A stretch of 48,404 nt of DNA from positions 1 to 48,404 of the forward strand of contig JAZNIW010000030.1 in NCBI GenBank assembly GCA_045577695.1. Reading direction: 5' to 3'. Under the pieces are notes generated by a model. The model ran no database searches, had not been told where the DNA came from, and saw only the letters and a program-made list of their open reading frames with translations. Origin of the DNA: UMGS1279 sp045577695 (GTDB lineage Bacteria; Bacillota; Clostridia; Oscillospirales; Acutalibacteraceae). The position numbers and the translations under genes were made by a program. Position 1 is the first letter of the stretch, and every line of letters begins with the position of its first letter. Shown here one piece after another: positions 7,750-17,766 of the stretch.

Positions 7750-8301
7750 ATGAAAAAACCCTATCGTTTGGCATTGATGGCGATGTTTGCCGCCGTTTCC
7801 ATTTTGGCGGTGGGCCTCATTCGTATACCGCTTATTCCATCGGCGCCCTTTTTGGTGTACGATATGGCCGACATTCCCATTTTATTGGCAACTCTCATTT
7901 TGGGCGGACCGGCGGGTGGCGCGGTTTTGCTGGCTGTGTGTTTCATTCAGGCCTTTTTAATGGGGGGTGATGGCCCGGTTGGCTTTGTGATGCATTTGGT
8001 GTCTACCGGTGCAATGGTTTGCATTTTTACCTTATTTGGCCGATTGGGTCGAACCAAGCGAAATTTGTGGTGGGCGGCACTGGCGGCCACGCTCACTATG
8101 ACGGCAGTAATGATACCGATGAATTTGTGGTTGACGGTGGTTTTTATGGGAACCCCGCGCGAGGTAGTGGTAGAAATGTTGGTACCGGCCATTATTCCCT
8201 TTAATTTGTTAAAAGCCGGCTTGAATAGTTTCGTCAGCGCAGGCTTTTATCGGTTGGCCGGTCCCGTTTTGGAAAAAAGAATGGGGAAAATCATTTGCTG
8301 A
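7750..8301 (+). CDS. ribU: Riboflavin ECF transporter S component RibU
   Basis: Substrate-binding membrane subunit that captures riboflavin and docks on the shared EcfA/A'/T energising module encoded elsewhere. The protein is about 183 residues with six hydrophobic segments. The RibU-like loop PFLVYDMADIPILLA is followed by a GGPAGGAVL turn (about residues 36-65). I prefer the second ATG (7750): AAGGAG at 7734-7739 lies 10 bases before it but only 1 base before the ATG at 7741. The preceding FMN riboswitch independently supports the assignment. It is a single-gene transcript. Confidence 0.93.
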   Translation: MKKPYRLALMAMFAAVSILAVGLIRIPLIPSAPFLVYDMADIPILLATLILGGPAGGAVLLAVCFIQAFLMGGDGPVGFVMHLVSTGAMVCIFTLFGRLGRTKRNLWWAALAATLTMTAVMIPMNLWLTVVFMGTPREVVVEMLVPAIIPFNLLKAGLNSFVSAGFYRLAGPVLEKRMGKIIC

Positions 8302-8409
8302 ATGGCTTTTATTTGGGGCCCTTTCGTAGTGAAAATGCCATACGGGACATCGTATTTCATCGCTTTACTGTGCAAAAGCACGAAAGTTGAAAAAAATGAC
8401 GGTCAAAGG

Positions 8410-8437
8410 TTGACAAATTCTTTCTAAGTGCTATAAT
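8410..8437 (+). promoter_or_regulatory. Sigma-A promoter of the ilv operon
   Basis: TTGACA (8410-8415), a 16-base spacer and TATAAT (8432-8437). Transcription should begin near 8444, at the start of the T-box leader. Confidence 0.85.
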
Positions 8438-8444
8438 GATATCA

Positions 8445-8728
8445 TTAATAGAGTAAATGCGTTGAAAGGGACAAAGCAGTCATTTTCGCGGCGCACAGAG
8501 AGTCGGCGGTTGGTGTAAGCCGATGGAAGCGGTTTGATGTGTATCCCCCTGAAGCAGACGGCTGAACAAATCCTTTTTGGTTTTCAGTAAGCGCGTACGG
8601 GACCGACCGTTATATTGGGCGTGTATGTTTGTACACGGTGAGTGACCGACTTTTGTGAAAAAGCGGTAATCCGAGTGGTACCACGGTTGAATTGTTCTTC
8701 CGCCTCGATTTTCGGGGCGGATTTTTTC
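8445..8728 (+). ncRNA. T-box leader, probable isoleucine specifier (AUC)
   Basis: The T-box core TGGTACCACGG (8676-8686) precedes a terminator with stem CCGCCTCGA/TCGGGGCGG and TTTTTT (8700-8726). Upstream are a Stem I region with an AGAGAG element near 8498 and the distal GAAGC segment near 8551. An ATC triplet at 8543-8545 is at the usual position of the specifier loop. The variable base of TGGT pairs with discriminator A, as in tRNA-Ile. Uncharged tRNA-Ile would favour read-through into the Ile/Val/Leu genes. The specifier call is by position and has not been folded by software. Confidence 0.9.
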
Positions 8729-8797
8729 AAATCTAAATCTAACGATATGGCTCCGAAGGCAGAATCAAAAATTTGAAAACTTTTTGAGGAAAATATT

Positions 8798-9994
8798 ATG
8801 TTGACATTGGATAAAATTTATCAAGCAGCTTTTGCCCTTAAAAGTGTGGTGCGTGCCACCCCATTGGTGCAGGCACCGGGCCTTTCGAAAACGGCCAACG
8901 TATGGCTAAAACCGGAGAATTTACAACTGACCGGCTCTTTTAAAGTGCGCGGTTCGGCCTTTAAAATTTCGCAACTCAGCGAGAAGGAAAAGGCCAAGGG
9001 TGTAATCGCCTGCTCGGCCGGAAACCACGCCCAAGGCGTAGCTTTGGCGGCCAGCAAAAATGGAATAAAATCGCTCATTTGTTTACCCAATACCGCCCCT
9101 ATTTCCAAGGTAGAGGCTACCAAGGGTTACGGTGCCGAAGTGTGTTTGGTCAAAGGCGTTTACGACGATGCCTACCAAAAGGCGGTGGAATTGCAAAAAG
9201 AACACGGCTACACCTTTATTCACCCCTTTAACGACGAAGACGTGATTGCCGGACAAGGCACCATTGGGCTTGAGATTTTAGAGGAGTTGGAAAAAGTCGA
9301 TGCCGTGGTGGTTCCCATTGGCGGCGGTGGATTAATTTCGGGCATCGCCTTTGTCATTAAGGCACTTCGCCCTGAAGTAAAGGTCTATGGCGTACAAGCC
9401 GAGGGAGCGGCTTCAATGTTCCAATCGGTTCAACAAGGAAAAATGATTACCCTGCCGGCTGTTTCCACCTTTGCAGACGGTATCGCCGTCAAGGCGCCGG
9501 GGGATAACACCTTTTATTATTGCAGTAACTATGTAGATGAAATTGTCACAGTGAATGAGGACGAAATCTCCACCGCCATTTTGGCTATGATGGAACAACA
9601 AAAAACAATTGCCGAGGGTGCCGGTGCTGTTTCGGTGGCTGCGGTGATGGCCGGTAAATTGCCGATTGAGGGGAAAAATGTGGTTTGTGTGGTTTCGGGT
9701 GGTAATATTGACGTTACCATTCTTTCCCGCGTGATTGAGCGTGGTTTGCTCAATTCGGGACGCACTTGGCAATTCTGCGTGGCTCTTTCCGACCGACCCG
9801 GTCAACTGCACGATGTTTCGGGTATTATTGCCGACTGTGGCGGCAACGTGATTTCGGTGCATCACGAACGCGCCAGTGAATCGACCGATATCAACGGTTG
9901 TTATTTACGTATTGTGCTGGAAACGCGCAATTTTGAACATATTGAGCAAATTCAAACCAAACTAACCAAGGCTGGTTTTAAACTGGTTTCATAA
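8798..9994 (+). CDS. ilvA: Threonine ammonia-lyase (threonine deaminase)
   Basis: PLP enzyme that deaminates threonine to 2-oxobutanoate, the first committed step to isoleucine. At 398 residues it is the shorter form with one ACT domain. The PLP lysine is K49 in GSFKVRG, SAGNHAQG is at 73-80, and the phosphate-binding GGGGLISG loop is near 175. The C-terminal ACT domain begins around residue 325 (ALSDRPGQLHDVSGIIADCG). That regulatory domain makes feedback control by isoleucine or valine likely, though this is inferred. The ribosome site is GAGGAAA before ATG. It is the first gene after the T-box and is separated from ridA by 13 bases. Confidence 0.93.
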   Translation: MLTLDKIYQAAFALKSVVRATPLVQAPGLSKTANVWLKPENLQLTGSFKVRGSAFKISQLSEKEKAKGVIACSAGNHAQGVALAASKNGIKSLICLPNTAPISKVEATKGYGAEVCLVKGVYDDAYQKAVELQKEHGYTFIHPFNDEDVIAGQGTIGLEILEELEKVDAVVVPIGGGGLISGIAFVIKALRPEVKVYGVQAEGAASMFQSVQQGKMITLPAVSTFADGIAVKAPGDNTFYYCSNYVDEIVTVNEDEISTAILAMMEQQKTIAEGAGAVSVAAVMAGKLPIEGKNVVCVVSGGNIDVTILSRVIERGLLNSGRTWQFCVALSDRPGQLHDVSGIIADCGGNVISVHHERASESTDINGCYLRIVLETRNFEHIEQIQTKLTKAGFKLVS

Positions 9995-10007
9995 GGAGAA
10001 TAGATAT

Positions 10008-10382
10008 ATGAATAAAATATATACCCAAAAAGCGCCCGCAGCCATTGGTCCCTATTCCCAAGCTGTTGCAGTGGGGGATTTGGTTTTCACTTCGGGGCAG
10101 ATTGCTTTGGTACCGGAAAGTGGTGAGGTAGAGGCGGCTGACATTGTTGGCCAAACCAATCAGGTTTGTAAAAACTTAAAAGCCGTATTAGAAGCGGCCG
10201 GCAGTTCGCTTGACCAAGTGATAAAAACCACTTGCTTTTTGGCCGATATGGGTGACTTCGCCGCTTTTAACGAGGTCTATGGCCAATATTTCACTGAAAA
10301 ACCGGCCCGTAGTTGCGTGGCGGTGAAACAACTTCCCAAGAATGTTTTGGTGGAAGTAGAAGCCATCGCTAAACGCGGTTGA
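10008..10382 (+). CDS. ridA: RidA family enamine/imine deaminase
   Basis: A small 124-residue trimer-forming protein that hydrolyses the reactive 2-aminocrotonate/imine released by PLP dehydratases such as IlvA, protecting other PLP enzymes. The family signature is at the C-terminus: ARSCVAVKQLPKNVLVEVEA, with R101 corresponding to the carboxylate-binding Arg of characterised RidA. IGPYSQAV (13-20) and FTSGQIAL (27-34) are also typical. Its place directly after ilvA (13 bases) fits this job. The ribosome site AAGGAGA precedes the start. Confidence 0.95.
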   Translation: MNKIYTQKAPAAIGPYSQAVAVGDLVFTSGQIALVPESGEVEAADIVGQTNQVCKNLKAVLEAAGSSLDQVIKTTCFLADMGDFAAFNEVYGQYFTEKPARSCVAVKQLPKNVLVEVEAIAKRG

Positions 10383-10420
10383 ATCCCGCAAAAAATGCCA
10401 CGATAAGGAGAAAAAACGTT

Positions 10421-12082
10421 ATGCTGTTAACCGGCGCACAAATCGTTGCCGAGGTGCTGTTAGAACAAGGAGTGGATACTGTATTTGGTTATCCCGGTGG
10501 CTCGGTACTGAATATTTACGACGCCCTTTATGAATATCGCGAGAAGATTAATCATTATATGACCGCACACGAACAAGGTGCGGCTCACGCCGCCGACGGC
10601 TACGCCCGTCGCACCGGCAAAACCGGTGTGGTAATATCAACCAGCGGCCCCGGTGCCACCAACCTGGTCACCGGTATTGCTACCGCGTATATGGATAGCG
10701 TTCCGCTGGTAGCCATTACCGGAAATGTGCCGACCTCGTTGATTGGAAGGGATAGTTTCCAAGAGGTCTACATTGCCGGTATCACGATGCCAATTACCAA
10801 ACACAACTATACCGTTCGTTCGGTGGAGGAACTGGCGGATACTCTACGCAGCGCCTTTCGCATTGCGACAGAGGGACGTCCCGGTCCCGTATTGGTGGAT
10901 ATTCCGAAAGATGTAACCATTAATAAGGCCGAGTATGAGAAAAAAGAGGTTGGCTGTGTCGCGGTTGAGCAAAAACCTTTAAAACATCTGCAAAAGGTGG
11001 CCGATATGATAAACAACGCCAAATTCCCCGTAGTGTACTATGGTGGTGGTGTTCGCATTTCGGGGGCAGAGGAAGAATTGGCTGCCCTGCTTCGAAAGAG
11101 CGATATCCCGGCGACCCATACCATTATGGCGGCCGGTGTTTTGGGATACAATGACCCCTTAAATATGGGGCTGGTTGGTATGCACGGACGCAAAACGGCG
11201 AACTTGGCGGTTGACCACGCCGATTTGGTATTGGCGATTGGCACTCGTTTTAGCGACCGCGTGGCTTTAAACTCGAATAAGTTTGCCCGCCGTGCCAAAA
11301 TCGTACATATTGATATTGACAAAAGCGAGGTCAACAAAAACGTAGCGGTGGATTCTTCGATTGTCGGAGATGTTAAAGAGGTGCTTAAGGCACTGTTACC
11401 CTTGCTTAAGGATACCACTCATCCCGAATGGAAAGAACAAATTGCCCGTTGGCAGCAGAAAGACTATCAGCCGACTGACGATGAAACAGTTTTGAAACCG
11501 CATCAAGTAATGCAGGCCCTTTCTGAGATAGCCGGTGAAGATGCCGTGTATGTCACCGACGTGGGACAGCATCAAATGTGGGCAGCACAGTATGTTTCCC
11601 ACCTACACACTCGCAGCTTCTTAACCAGCGGTGGCCTTGGTACGATGGGGTACGGATACGGTGCGGCGATCGGCGCTGCCGTTGCTGAGGGTGGCAATAA
11701 ACCGATATTTCACATTACGGGGGACGGCTCCTTCCATATGAATATGAACGAGGCCTGCACTGCGGTGAGCTATGACTTGCCGGTCATCACTGTGATTATG
11801 AACAATTCCGTGCTCGGTATGGTTCGCCAATGGCAAAAAACCTTTTACGGAAAGCGTTATTCTTCGAGTGAGCCCGAGCGCAAAACCAACTATCCGGTCG
11901 TGGCTGAAGGATTTGGCGCCAAAGGATTTTCTTGTCACAATCTAGCCGAGTTTAAGGATGCCTTGCAAGAGGCGCTTACCCTAAACGGTCCCGTTTGGAT
12001 TGAATGCGTCATTGACCGTGAGGAAAGCGTTTTTCCGATGATTCCGGCCGGCGGTACGGTAGACGATATGATTATCAATTAA
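10421..12082 (+). CDS. ilvB: Acetolactate synthase large (catalytic) subunit
   Basis: ThDP- and FAD-dependent enzyme condensing pyruvate with pyruvate or 2-oxobutanoate, the first common step of valine, leucine and isoleucine synthesis. It has 553 residues from the ATG at 10421, which has AAGGAG 10 bases upstream; an earlier ATG at 10379 would overlap ridA and lacks a ribosome site. E51 in AHEQGAAHAADG is the catalytic glutamate, and GRDSFQE matches the FAD/herbicide-site region. The ThDP motif begins GDGSFHMNMNEA at 434 and ends IMNN about 30 residues later. It pairs with the small subunit encoded 14 bases downstream. Confidence 0.95.
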   Translation: MLLTGAQIVAEVLLEQGVDTVFGYPGGSVLNIYDALYEYREKINHYMTAHEQGAAHAADGYARRTGKTGVVISTSGPGATNLVTGIATAYMDSVPLVAITGNVPTSLIGRDSFQEVYIAGITMPITKHNYTVRSVEELADTLRSAFRIATEGRPGPVLVDIPKDVTINKAEYEKKEVGCVAVEQKPLKHLQKVADMINNAKFPVVYYGGGVRISGAEEELAALLRKSDIPATHTIMAAGVLGYNDPLNMGLVGMHGRKTANLAVDHADLVLAIGTRFSDRVALNSNKFARRAKIVHIDIDKSEVNKNVAVDSSIVGDVKEVLKALLPLLKDTTHPEWKEQIARWQQKDYQPTDDETVLKPHQVMQALSEIAGEDAVYVTDVGQHQMWAAQYVSHLHTRSFLTSGGLGTMGYGYGAAIGAAVAEGGNKPIFHITGDGSFHMNMNEACTAVSYDLPVITVIMNNSVLGMVRQWQKTFYGKRYSSSEPERKTNYPVVAEGFGAKGFSCHNLAEFKDALQEALTLNGPVWIECVIDREESVFPMIPAGGTVDDMIIN

Positions 12083-12096
12083 AGGAGGAAAAGGGT

Positions 12097-12597
12097 TTGG
12101 ATAAACATTATTTAAGCGTATTGGTAGAAAACCATACCGGTGTGTTGGCCCGGATTTCTTCTTTGTTTTGTCAACGTGGCTTTAACATTGACAGTCTGAC
12201 GGTATCGGCAACCGATAATCCTGAAATTTCCCGCGTTACGATTGTTTCGTCGGGTGATTTTGCCTCCTTTCAACAGATTCGACGGCAGACGGCCAAATTG
12301 GTGGAAACCAAGGCTATTTTTCCGCTGAATTTACGTACCAGCTTGTTGCGCGAGCTATTACTGATTAAACTGCGCTCAAACGACGAGGTGCTGGAAAAAA
12401 TCAACGAATTGGCCCATACCTACAAGGCCGAAATTTTAGATGTTTCGGTGGGGAGTGTGGTGCTGGAACTGACCGGCGAACCCGAACGGGTCGATTGCTT
12501 TTTGAAAAGCCTTTCCGGTTTAGAGGTTTTGGAGATGTGCCGCACCGGCGTGACCGCGATGGAGCGCGGGGAGGTTTCCTACCTGTTGGATGAATAA
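12097..12597 (+). CDS. ilvN: Acetolactate synthase small (regulatory) subunit
   Basis: A 166-residue regulatory partner of IlvB that confers valine feedback inhibition and boosts activity. The N-terminal ACT domain shows VLVENHTGVLARISSLF, then RGFNIDSLTVSATD, the standard AHAS small-subunit motif. The C-terminal half carries the second ferredoxin-like domain (LLIKLRSNDEVL, then TGEPERVDCFLKSL). The start codon is TTG at 12097 with a strong AAAGGAGG 8 bases upstream; no ATG fits. The rare start may help keep regulatory and catalytic subunits in ratio. Confidence 0.95.
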   Translation: MDKHYLSVLVENHTGVLARISSLFCQRGFNIDSLTVSATDNPEISRVTIVSSGDFASFQQIRRQTAKLVETKAIFPLNLRTSLLRELLLIKLRSNDEVLEKINELAHTYKAEILDVSVGSVVLELTGEPERVDCFLKSLSGLEVLEMCRTGVTAMERGEVSYLLDE

Positions 12598-12663
12598 TTT
12601 TGTATGTATTTGTGTGACAATTTGCCGCACTGAAATTTATGAATTTTAAGGAGAGAAAAGAAA

Positions 12664-13659
<996 letters not shown>

Positions 13660-13675
13660 CACAAGGTGATATCGT

Positions 13676-15340
13676 ATGAATCGCAGAAGTGATAATGTAA
13701 CCAAGGGGACCGAGCGCGCCCCCAACCGCAGCCTGTTTTATGCCATGGGTTATACCAAAGAGGAACTCGAACGCCCCCTTATCGGTGTGGTGAGTGCCCA
13801 TAGCGAAATTGTGCCCGGACACATCCATTTGGATAAGTTGGCTGAGGCGGTTAAGGCCGGCATACGCAGCGCCGGCGGTACTCCCGTGCAATTTCCGGCC
13901 ATCGGTGTATGTGACGGTATTGCTATGGGGCATATCGGTATGAAATACTCCTTGGCCAGTCGCGAACTGATTGCTGACAGTGTGGAAACTATGACCATGG
14001 CCCATCAACTGGATGGTCTGGTGCTTATTCCCAACTGTGATAAAATTGTGCCCGGTATGGTGATGGCAGCCGTCCGTATGGATATTCCGGCTGTGGTTTG
14101 CAGCGGCGGTCCGATGTTGGCCGGCAAATGGGGCGGCGAGGAAGTTAGCCTTTCTAAAATGTTTGAGGCGGTTGGCGCCAATAAAGCCGGTTTGATGAGT
14201 GACTGTGATTTGGCAGCCTGCGAACAAAGTGTTTGCCCCGGTTGCGGCAGTTGCGCGGGTATGTACACCGCTAACAGTATGAACTGTCTGTGTGAGGCGA
14301 TTGGCATTGCCCTGCCCGGAAATGGCACCATTCCGGCGGTTAGCGGACGACGGACTATGTTGGCTAAAAGGGCGGGAGCCGCCATTATGGATATGGTAGA
14401 AAAAGGCATTACCGCACGGCAGATTATCAACCAAACTTCCCTTCAAAATGCTATCGCTTGCGATATGGCGTTAGGGTGCAGTTCCAATAGCGTATTGCAC
14501 TTGTTGGCCATTGCGAATGAGGCCGGCGCTCCGGTGGAACTTTCGGTCTTTAATGAAATCAGCGCAAAGGTGCCGAATCTTTGTCATTTGGCACCGGCAG
14601 GCCCCACCCATATTCAGGATTTGGATGCCGCCGGCGGCATCCCTGCTGTGCAGGCCGAATTGTTAAAAGGTGGCTATTTGGAGGGTAACGCTCTTACTGT
14701 TACCGGAAAAACGGTTGCTGAAAATGTTGTTGGCGCTACTATTTTGGATACCGATTCTATTCGTCCGCTTTCTCATCCTTACAGTACGACGGGCGGTTTA
14801 CAGATTTTATGGGGCAACTTGGCACCCAACGGCTGCGTGGTCAAACGCTCGGCCGTTGCGTCGGAAATGTTAACCCACACCGGTCCGGCCCGTGTTTTCA
14901 ACAGTGAGGAAGAGGCAATTGCCGCTATTTATGCCGGAAAAATTGTTGATGGTGATGTGGTCGTTATTCGCTACGAGGGTCCCAAGGGTGGTCCCGGTAT
15001 GCGGGAAATGCTCAACCCCACCAGCGCCTTGGCCGGTATGAAATTGGATAAAACGGTAGCACTCATTACGGATGGTCGTTTTTCGGGGGCCAGTCGCGGT
15101 GCTTCCATCGGTCACGTTTGCCCCGAAGCGGCAGACGGCGGCCCGATTGGGTTAGTGATGGAAGGCGACGCGATTGAAATTGATATTCCGGCCGCCAAAA
15201 TTACCCTTATGGTTTCACAGGAAGAATTGGCGAAACGCCAAAGCACCCACGTTTTGCCGGAACCGAATATCAAAACCGGTTGGCTTTCGCGCTATGCCCG
15301 TCAGGTCAGCGGCGCCAATTTCGGTGCAATTATGAAATAA
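13676..15340 (+). CDS. ilvD: Dihydroxy-acid dehydratase
   Basis: Fe-S enzyme dehydrating the dihydroxy acids to 2-oxo acids, the precursors of valine/leucine and isoleucine. It has 554 residues, typical length. Cluster-ligand cysteines are visible in IPNCDKIVPGM (about residue 120) and in the segment ending SVCPGCGSCAGMYTANSMN (about 185-205). A late DGRFSGASRG carries the conserved serine thought to act as base. It lies 16 bases after ilvC and completes the shared pathway. No transaminase ilvE or leuABCD is visible here, so those steps are encoded elsewhere. Confidence 0.96.
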   Translation: MNRRSDNVTKGTERAPNRSLFYAMGYTKEELERPLIGVVSAHSEIVPGHIHLDKLAEAVKAGIRSAGGTPVQFPAIGVCDGIAMGHIGMKYSLASRELIADSVETMTMAHQLDGLVLIPNCDKIVPGMVMAAVRMDIPAVVCSGGPMLAGKWGGEEVSLSKMFEAVGANKAGLMSDCDLAACEQSVCPGCGSCAGMYTANSMNCLCEAIGIALPGNGTIPAVSGRRTMLAKRAGAAIMDMVEKGITARQIINQTSLQNAIACDMALGCSSNSVLHLLAIANEAGAPVELSVFNEISAKVPNLCHLAPAGPTHIQDLDAAGGIPAVQAELLKGGYLEGNALTVTGKTVAENVVGATILDTDSIRPLSHPYSTTGGLQILWGNLAPNGCVVKRSAVASEMLTHTGPARVFNSEEEAIAAIYAGKIVDGDVVVIRYEGPKGGPGMREMLNPTSALAGMKLDKTVALITDGRFSGASRGASIGHVCPEAADGGPIGLVMEGDAIEIDIPAAKITLMVSQEELAKRQSTHVLPEPNIKTGWLSRYARQVSGANFGAIMK

Positions 15341-15342
15341 GA

Positions 15343-15387
15343 AAAATGGGCGGGGAAGGTTGCGTGCCAATGTTCTCCGCCCATTTT
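15343..15387 (+). terminator. Hairpin between ilvD and mtaB (possible partial terminator)
   Basis: AAAATGGGCGG (15343-15353) pairs perfectly with CCGCCCATTTT (15377-15387), an 11-bp stem extended by a few imperfect pairs, with a large loop. The trailing TTTTGC makes it a weak terminator, which could lower transcription of mtaB relative to the ilv genes. Confidence 0.6.
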
Positions 15388-15408
15388 GCAATGTATAAGG
15401 AATTGTTT

Positions 15409-16686
15409 ATGAAGGTATTTTTTCACACCCTTGGTTGCAAGGTCAATCAATATGAAACCGAATATATGCTGCTTCGCCTGAAAGGGGCAGGATTTATCCG
15501 CACCGAACAGGCTGAGACGGCTGAAATGATTGTGGTGAATTCTTGTACCGTCACGGCCGAAAGTGACCGTAAAACTCGTCAGTTGGTGCGGCGTTATCGT
15601 CGATTGAATCCTTCGGCCGTACTGGTGTTAACCGGTTGTATGCCGCAAGTCTTTCCAAAGGAGGCCGCAGAATTGCCGGCCGATATTGTGTTGGGCAACG
15701 GTAGTGAGCGGGATATTTTACAAGCGGTGGATGCCTATTTCAAGACCCACGAGCGGCAGATTTCAGTTTTGCCCCATAAAAAGAGCGAAGCTTTTGAAAG
15801 TGGCGGGGTGGAATCTTTTCACGAACGGACCCGAGCTTATATGAAGGTAGAGGACGGCTGCGACCGTGGTTGCACCTATTGCATTATCCCCAAAGCCAGA
15901 GGGCGGGTGCGTTCCCGTCCCTTGACCGAAATTACGGCAGAAGCGGAACGGCTTGCCAAGGCCGGGTTTCAGGAGTTGGTTTTGGTGGGGATTAATCTTT
16001 CTTCCTATGGGGTGGATACCGGTCACACTTTGGCCGATGCCGTGAGAGCAGCCGCCGGCCCCCAGGGCATTCAGCGTATTCGCTTGGGATCGTTGGAGCC
16101 CGATTTGACCGATGAAACTTTGCTTTCTTCCTTGCGGGAGATACCGGAATTTTGTCCGCAATTTCACCTTTCCTTACAGGCGGGGTGTGATGCTACCTTA
16201 AAGCGGATGAACCGTTTGTACGATGCCGACTTTTACCGTCGGTTGGTTAAGCAAATTCGTTCCCTTTGGTCGAACGCTTCCATTACCACCGATATTATGG
16301 TTGGTTTTGTTGGGGAAAGTGAGGACGAATTTGCGCAGTCGGTCGCTTTTGTTAAGGAAATAGGCTTTTTAAAAGCCCATATTTTCCCCTATAGTGTTCG
16401 CATTGGTACCGCCGCCGCCCAAATGAAAGGGCATATTGATGAGGCGATAAAAACCAAACGAGCCGCCGAAATGGCTACCCTTTGTGAAGAAATAACCCAG
16501 AAAATTTTGCAGGGATTGGTTGGCCAAAAGCGAACTGTTTTATTTGAACAAGCAAACGGTGAATTTATCGAAGGATACAGTGAAGATTATATTCGCGTTT
16601 TGTTGCCTCGCCAAAAAGCCCAGCCGGGCCAGATGAAGCAAGTGACCTTAAAGGCAGTGGGCAAGGAAAGTATGTGGGCCGAATAA
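15409..16686 (+). CDS. mtaB: tRNA t6A37 methylthiotransferase MtaB
   Basis: Radical-SAM enzyme adding a methylthio group to N6-threonylcarbamoyladenosine at tRNA position 37 (ms2t6A). It has 425 residues from ATG 15409, with AAGGA 7 bases upstream; a longer reading that overlaps ilvD is not supported. The N-terminal UPF0004 domain has C10 (TLGCKVNQYE), C46 (VNSCTVTA) and C77 (TGCMPQ) for the auxiliary cluster. The radical-SAM triad is C151/C155/C158 in DGCDRGCTYCIIPKARG. A C-terminal TRAM-like segment ends the protein. The GCKVNQYE opening is typical of MtaB rather than MiaB or RimO. Confidence 0.92.
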   Translation: MKVFFHTLGCKVNQYETEYMLLRLKGAGFIRTEQAETAEMIVVNSCTVTAESDRKTRQLVRRYRRLNPSAVLVLTGCMPQVFPKEAAELPADIVLGNGSERDILQAVDAYFKTHERQISVLPHKKSEAFESGGVESFHERTRAYMKVEDGCDRGCTYCIIPKARGRVRSRPLTEITAEAERLAKAGFQELVLVGINLSSYGVDTGHTLADAVRAAAGPQGIQRIRLGSLEPDLTDETLLSSLREIPEFCPQFHLSLQAGCDATLKRMNRLYDADFYRRLVKQIRSLWSNASITTDIMVGFVGESEDEFAQSVAFVKEIGFLKAHIFPYSVRIGTAAAQMKGHIDEAIKTKRAAEMATLCEEITQKILQGLVGQKRTVLFEQANGEFIEGYSEDYIRVLLPRQKAQPGQMKQVTLKAVGKESMWAE

Positions 16687-16737
16687 AAATAAGCAAAAAA
16701 AGAGACATTTGAATCATTCCGCGAAAAAACAGCAACA

Positions 16738-16781
16738 AAACCTCCTAAGGTAGTGGTAAACTACTTGCCTTAGGAGGTTTT
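16738..16781. terminator. Bidirectional terminator after mtaB
   Basis: AAAACCTCCTAAGG and CCTTAGGAGGTTTT form a 14-bp perfect outer stem with an inner TAGT/ACTA pair. A residues precede and T residues follow, so it can act in both directions. Confidence 0.8.
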
Positions 16782-16821
16782 AATATACAAAGAAAATACA
16801 AAAATTCTAATTCGCAAACAA

Positions 16822-16860
16822 ACAACACGGATTCCTATTGAAAAAGGGAATCCGTGTTGT
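16822..16860 (-). terminator. Hairpin terminator downstream of the vanY-like gene
   Basis: A 14-bp perfect stem ACAACACGGATTCC/GGAATCCGTGTTGT with an 11-base loop. Read on the minus strand it follows the stop of the carboxypeptidase gene and is trailed by TTGTTTGTTTG, a moderate T tract. Confidence 0.7.
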
Positions 16861-16924
16861 GAATAAAGGTTTCATTTTTTGGTTTAAAAAGCGTTTTTGG
16901 AAATATAATTTCGGAAGTTCTTTT

Positions 16925-17761
16925 TTATTTGGTGTTGTTTTTTAAATAATCAACGTATTCTTCTAAGCAGAAATCCATTTCCACCATTTTTTTGGCGTGT
17001 TTTTCGCCAACATAACGGTAGTGCCAGGGTTCATAAATAATGCCGGTAATGGCTTCTTTTTCCTTGGCGTAGCGCATAATGAAGCCGTATTCGGCGGCGT
17101 GGGCTTTTAGCCAACGAAAGGCTTCGGTATCGGCGAAGGTTTCCTCTACGGAGTTGAAGTCAACAGCTAGTCCTAATTCGTGTTCGCTGGTGCCGGGAAT
17201 AGCAGAAACGGTGGCGGCTTTTTCTCTGGCTTCGGCATCGGTCAGATGGGGATAGCGTGCCTTCATTTTGTTGATTTGATTATTATAAAGGGAGGTTTGC
17301 TTTTGGCGGGTGCGGAAACTGGAAATCACCAAAAGGGATACCCCGTCGGCCTCAGCCGCAGCGCACATTTCGTTGAGTTTTGATACCGCGCGGGCATCGT
17401 AAACCATTCCGAAATCACGGGCGTAAGAGGCGGCAATTTTTGCGGTTTTCACCGAATAATTATTTGGTAGGGCGTTTTGGCGGTTGACCAATGCCAAGTT
17501 CCAATCATCCAGCTCGTCCGCTAAGGCAGCAATCACCTTTTCTTCCTCGCTCATACTCGAAACCGATGCCACAGAAGAGGGGGTAATAGAAGAAATCGGA
17601 GCATCTTTGGAGGAGTTGTCAGACGTATGTTCGCTGCCTTTGGTCAGCCACAATACAAAAAAAGTGGTGCAAAGCAAAGATAGCAACACCACCGCCGCGG
17701 TGAGGCGGCGGATGGTGCGCTTGCAACGAATCCATTCTTGTCGATTTGGTGTTCGATTCAT
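16925..17761 (-). CDS. M15-family D-Ala-D-Ala carboxypeptidase (VanY/DdpB-like), membrane anchored
   Basis: Zinc carboxypeptidase expected to trim the terminal D-Ala of peptidoglycan stem peptides outside the cell. In its 278 residues, a basic N-terminus and one hydrophobic segment (about 20-40) form a signal anchor. A Ser/Thr-rich linker runs to about 75, followed by the M15B catalytic domain. Zinc ligands and base are visible in SEHELGLAVD (H194, D201) and EPWHYRYVG (E244, H247), with the SSFR motif at 147-150. It is the last gene of the serC-serA operon, starting 5 bases after the serA stop, an unusual partnership. No other vancomycin-resistance genes are nearby, so a housekeeping cell-wall role is likelier than resistance. 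Confidence 0.88.
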   Translation of the reverse strand: MNRTPNRQEWIRCKRTIRRLTAAVVLLSLLCTTFFVLWLTKGSEHTSDNSSKDAPISSITPSSVASVSSMSEEEKVIAALADELDDWNLALVNRQNALPNNYSVKTAKIAASYARDFGMVYDARAVSKLNEMCAAAEADGVSLLVISSFRTRQKQTSLYNNQINKMKARYPHLTDAEAREKAATVSAIPGTSEHELGLAVDFNSVEETFADTEAFRWLKAHAAEYGFIMRYAKEKEAITGIIYEPWHYRYVGEKHAKKMVEMDFCLEEYVDYLKNNTK

Positions 17762-17766
17762 AGGTG

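Noticed and set aside
16925..17761. A vancomycin-resistance vanY in a van cluster
   Set aside because: No vanRS, vanH, vanA or vanX genes are nearby, and the operon context is serine synthesis.
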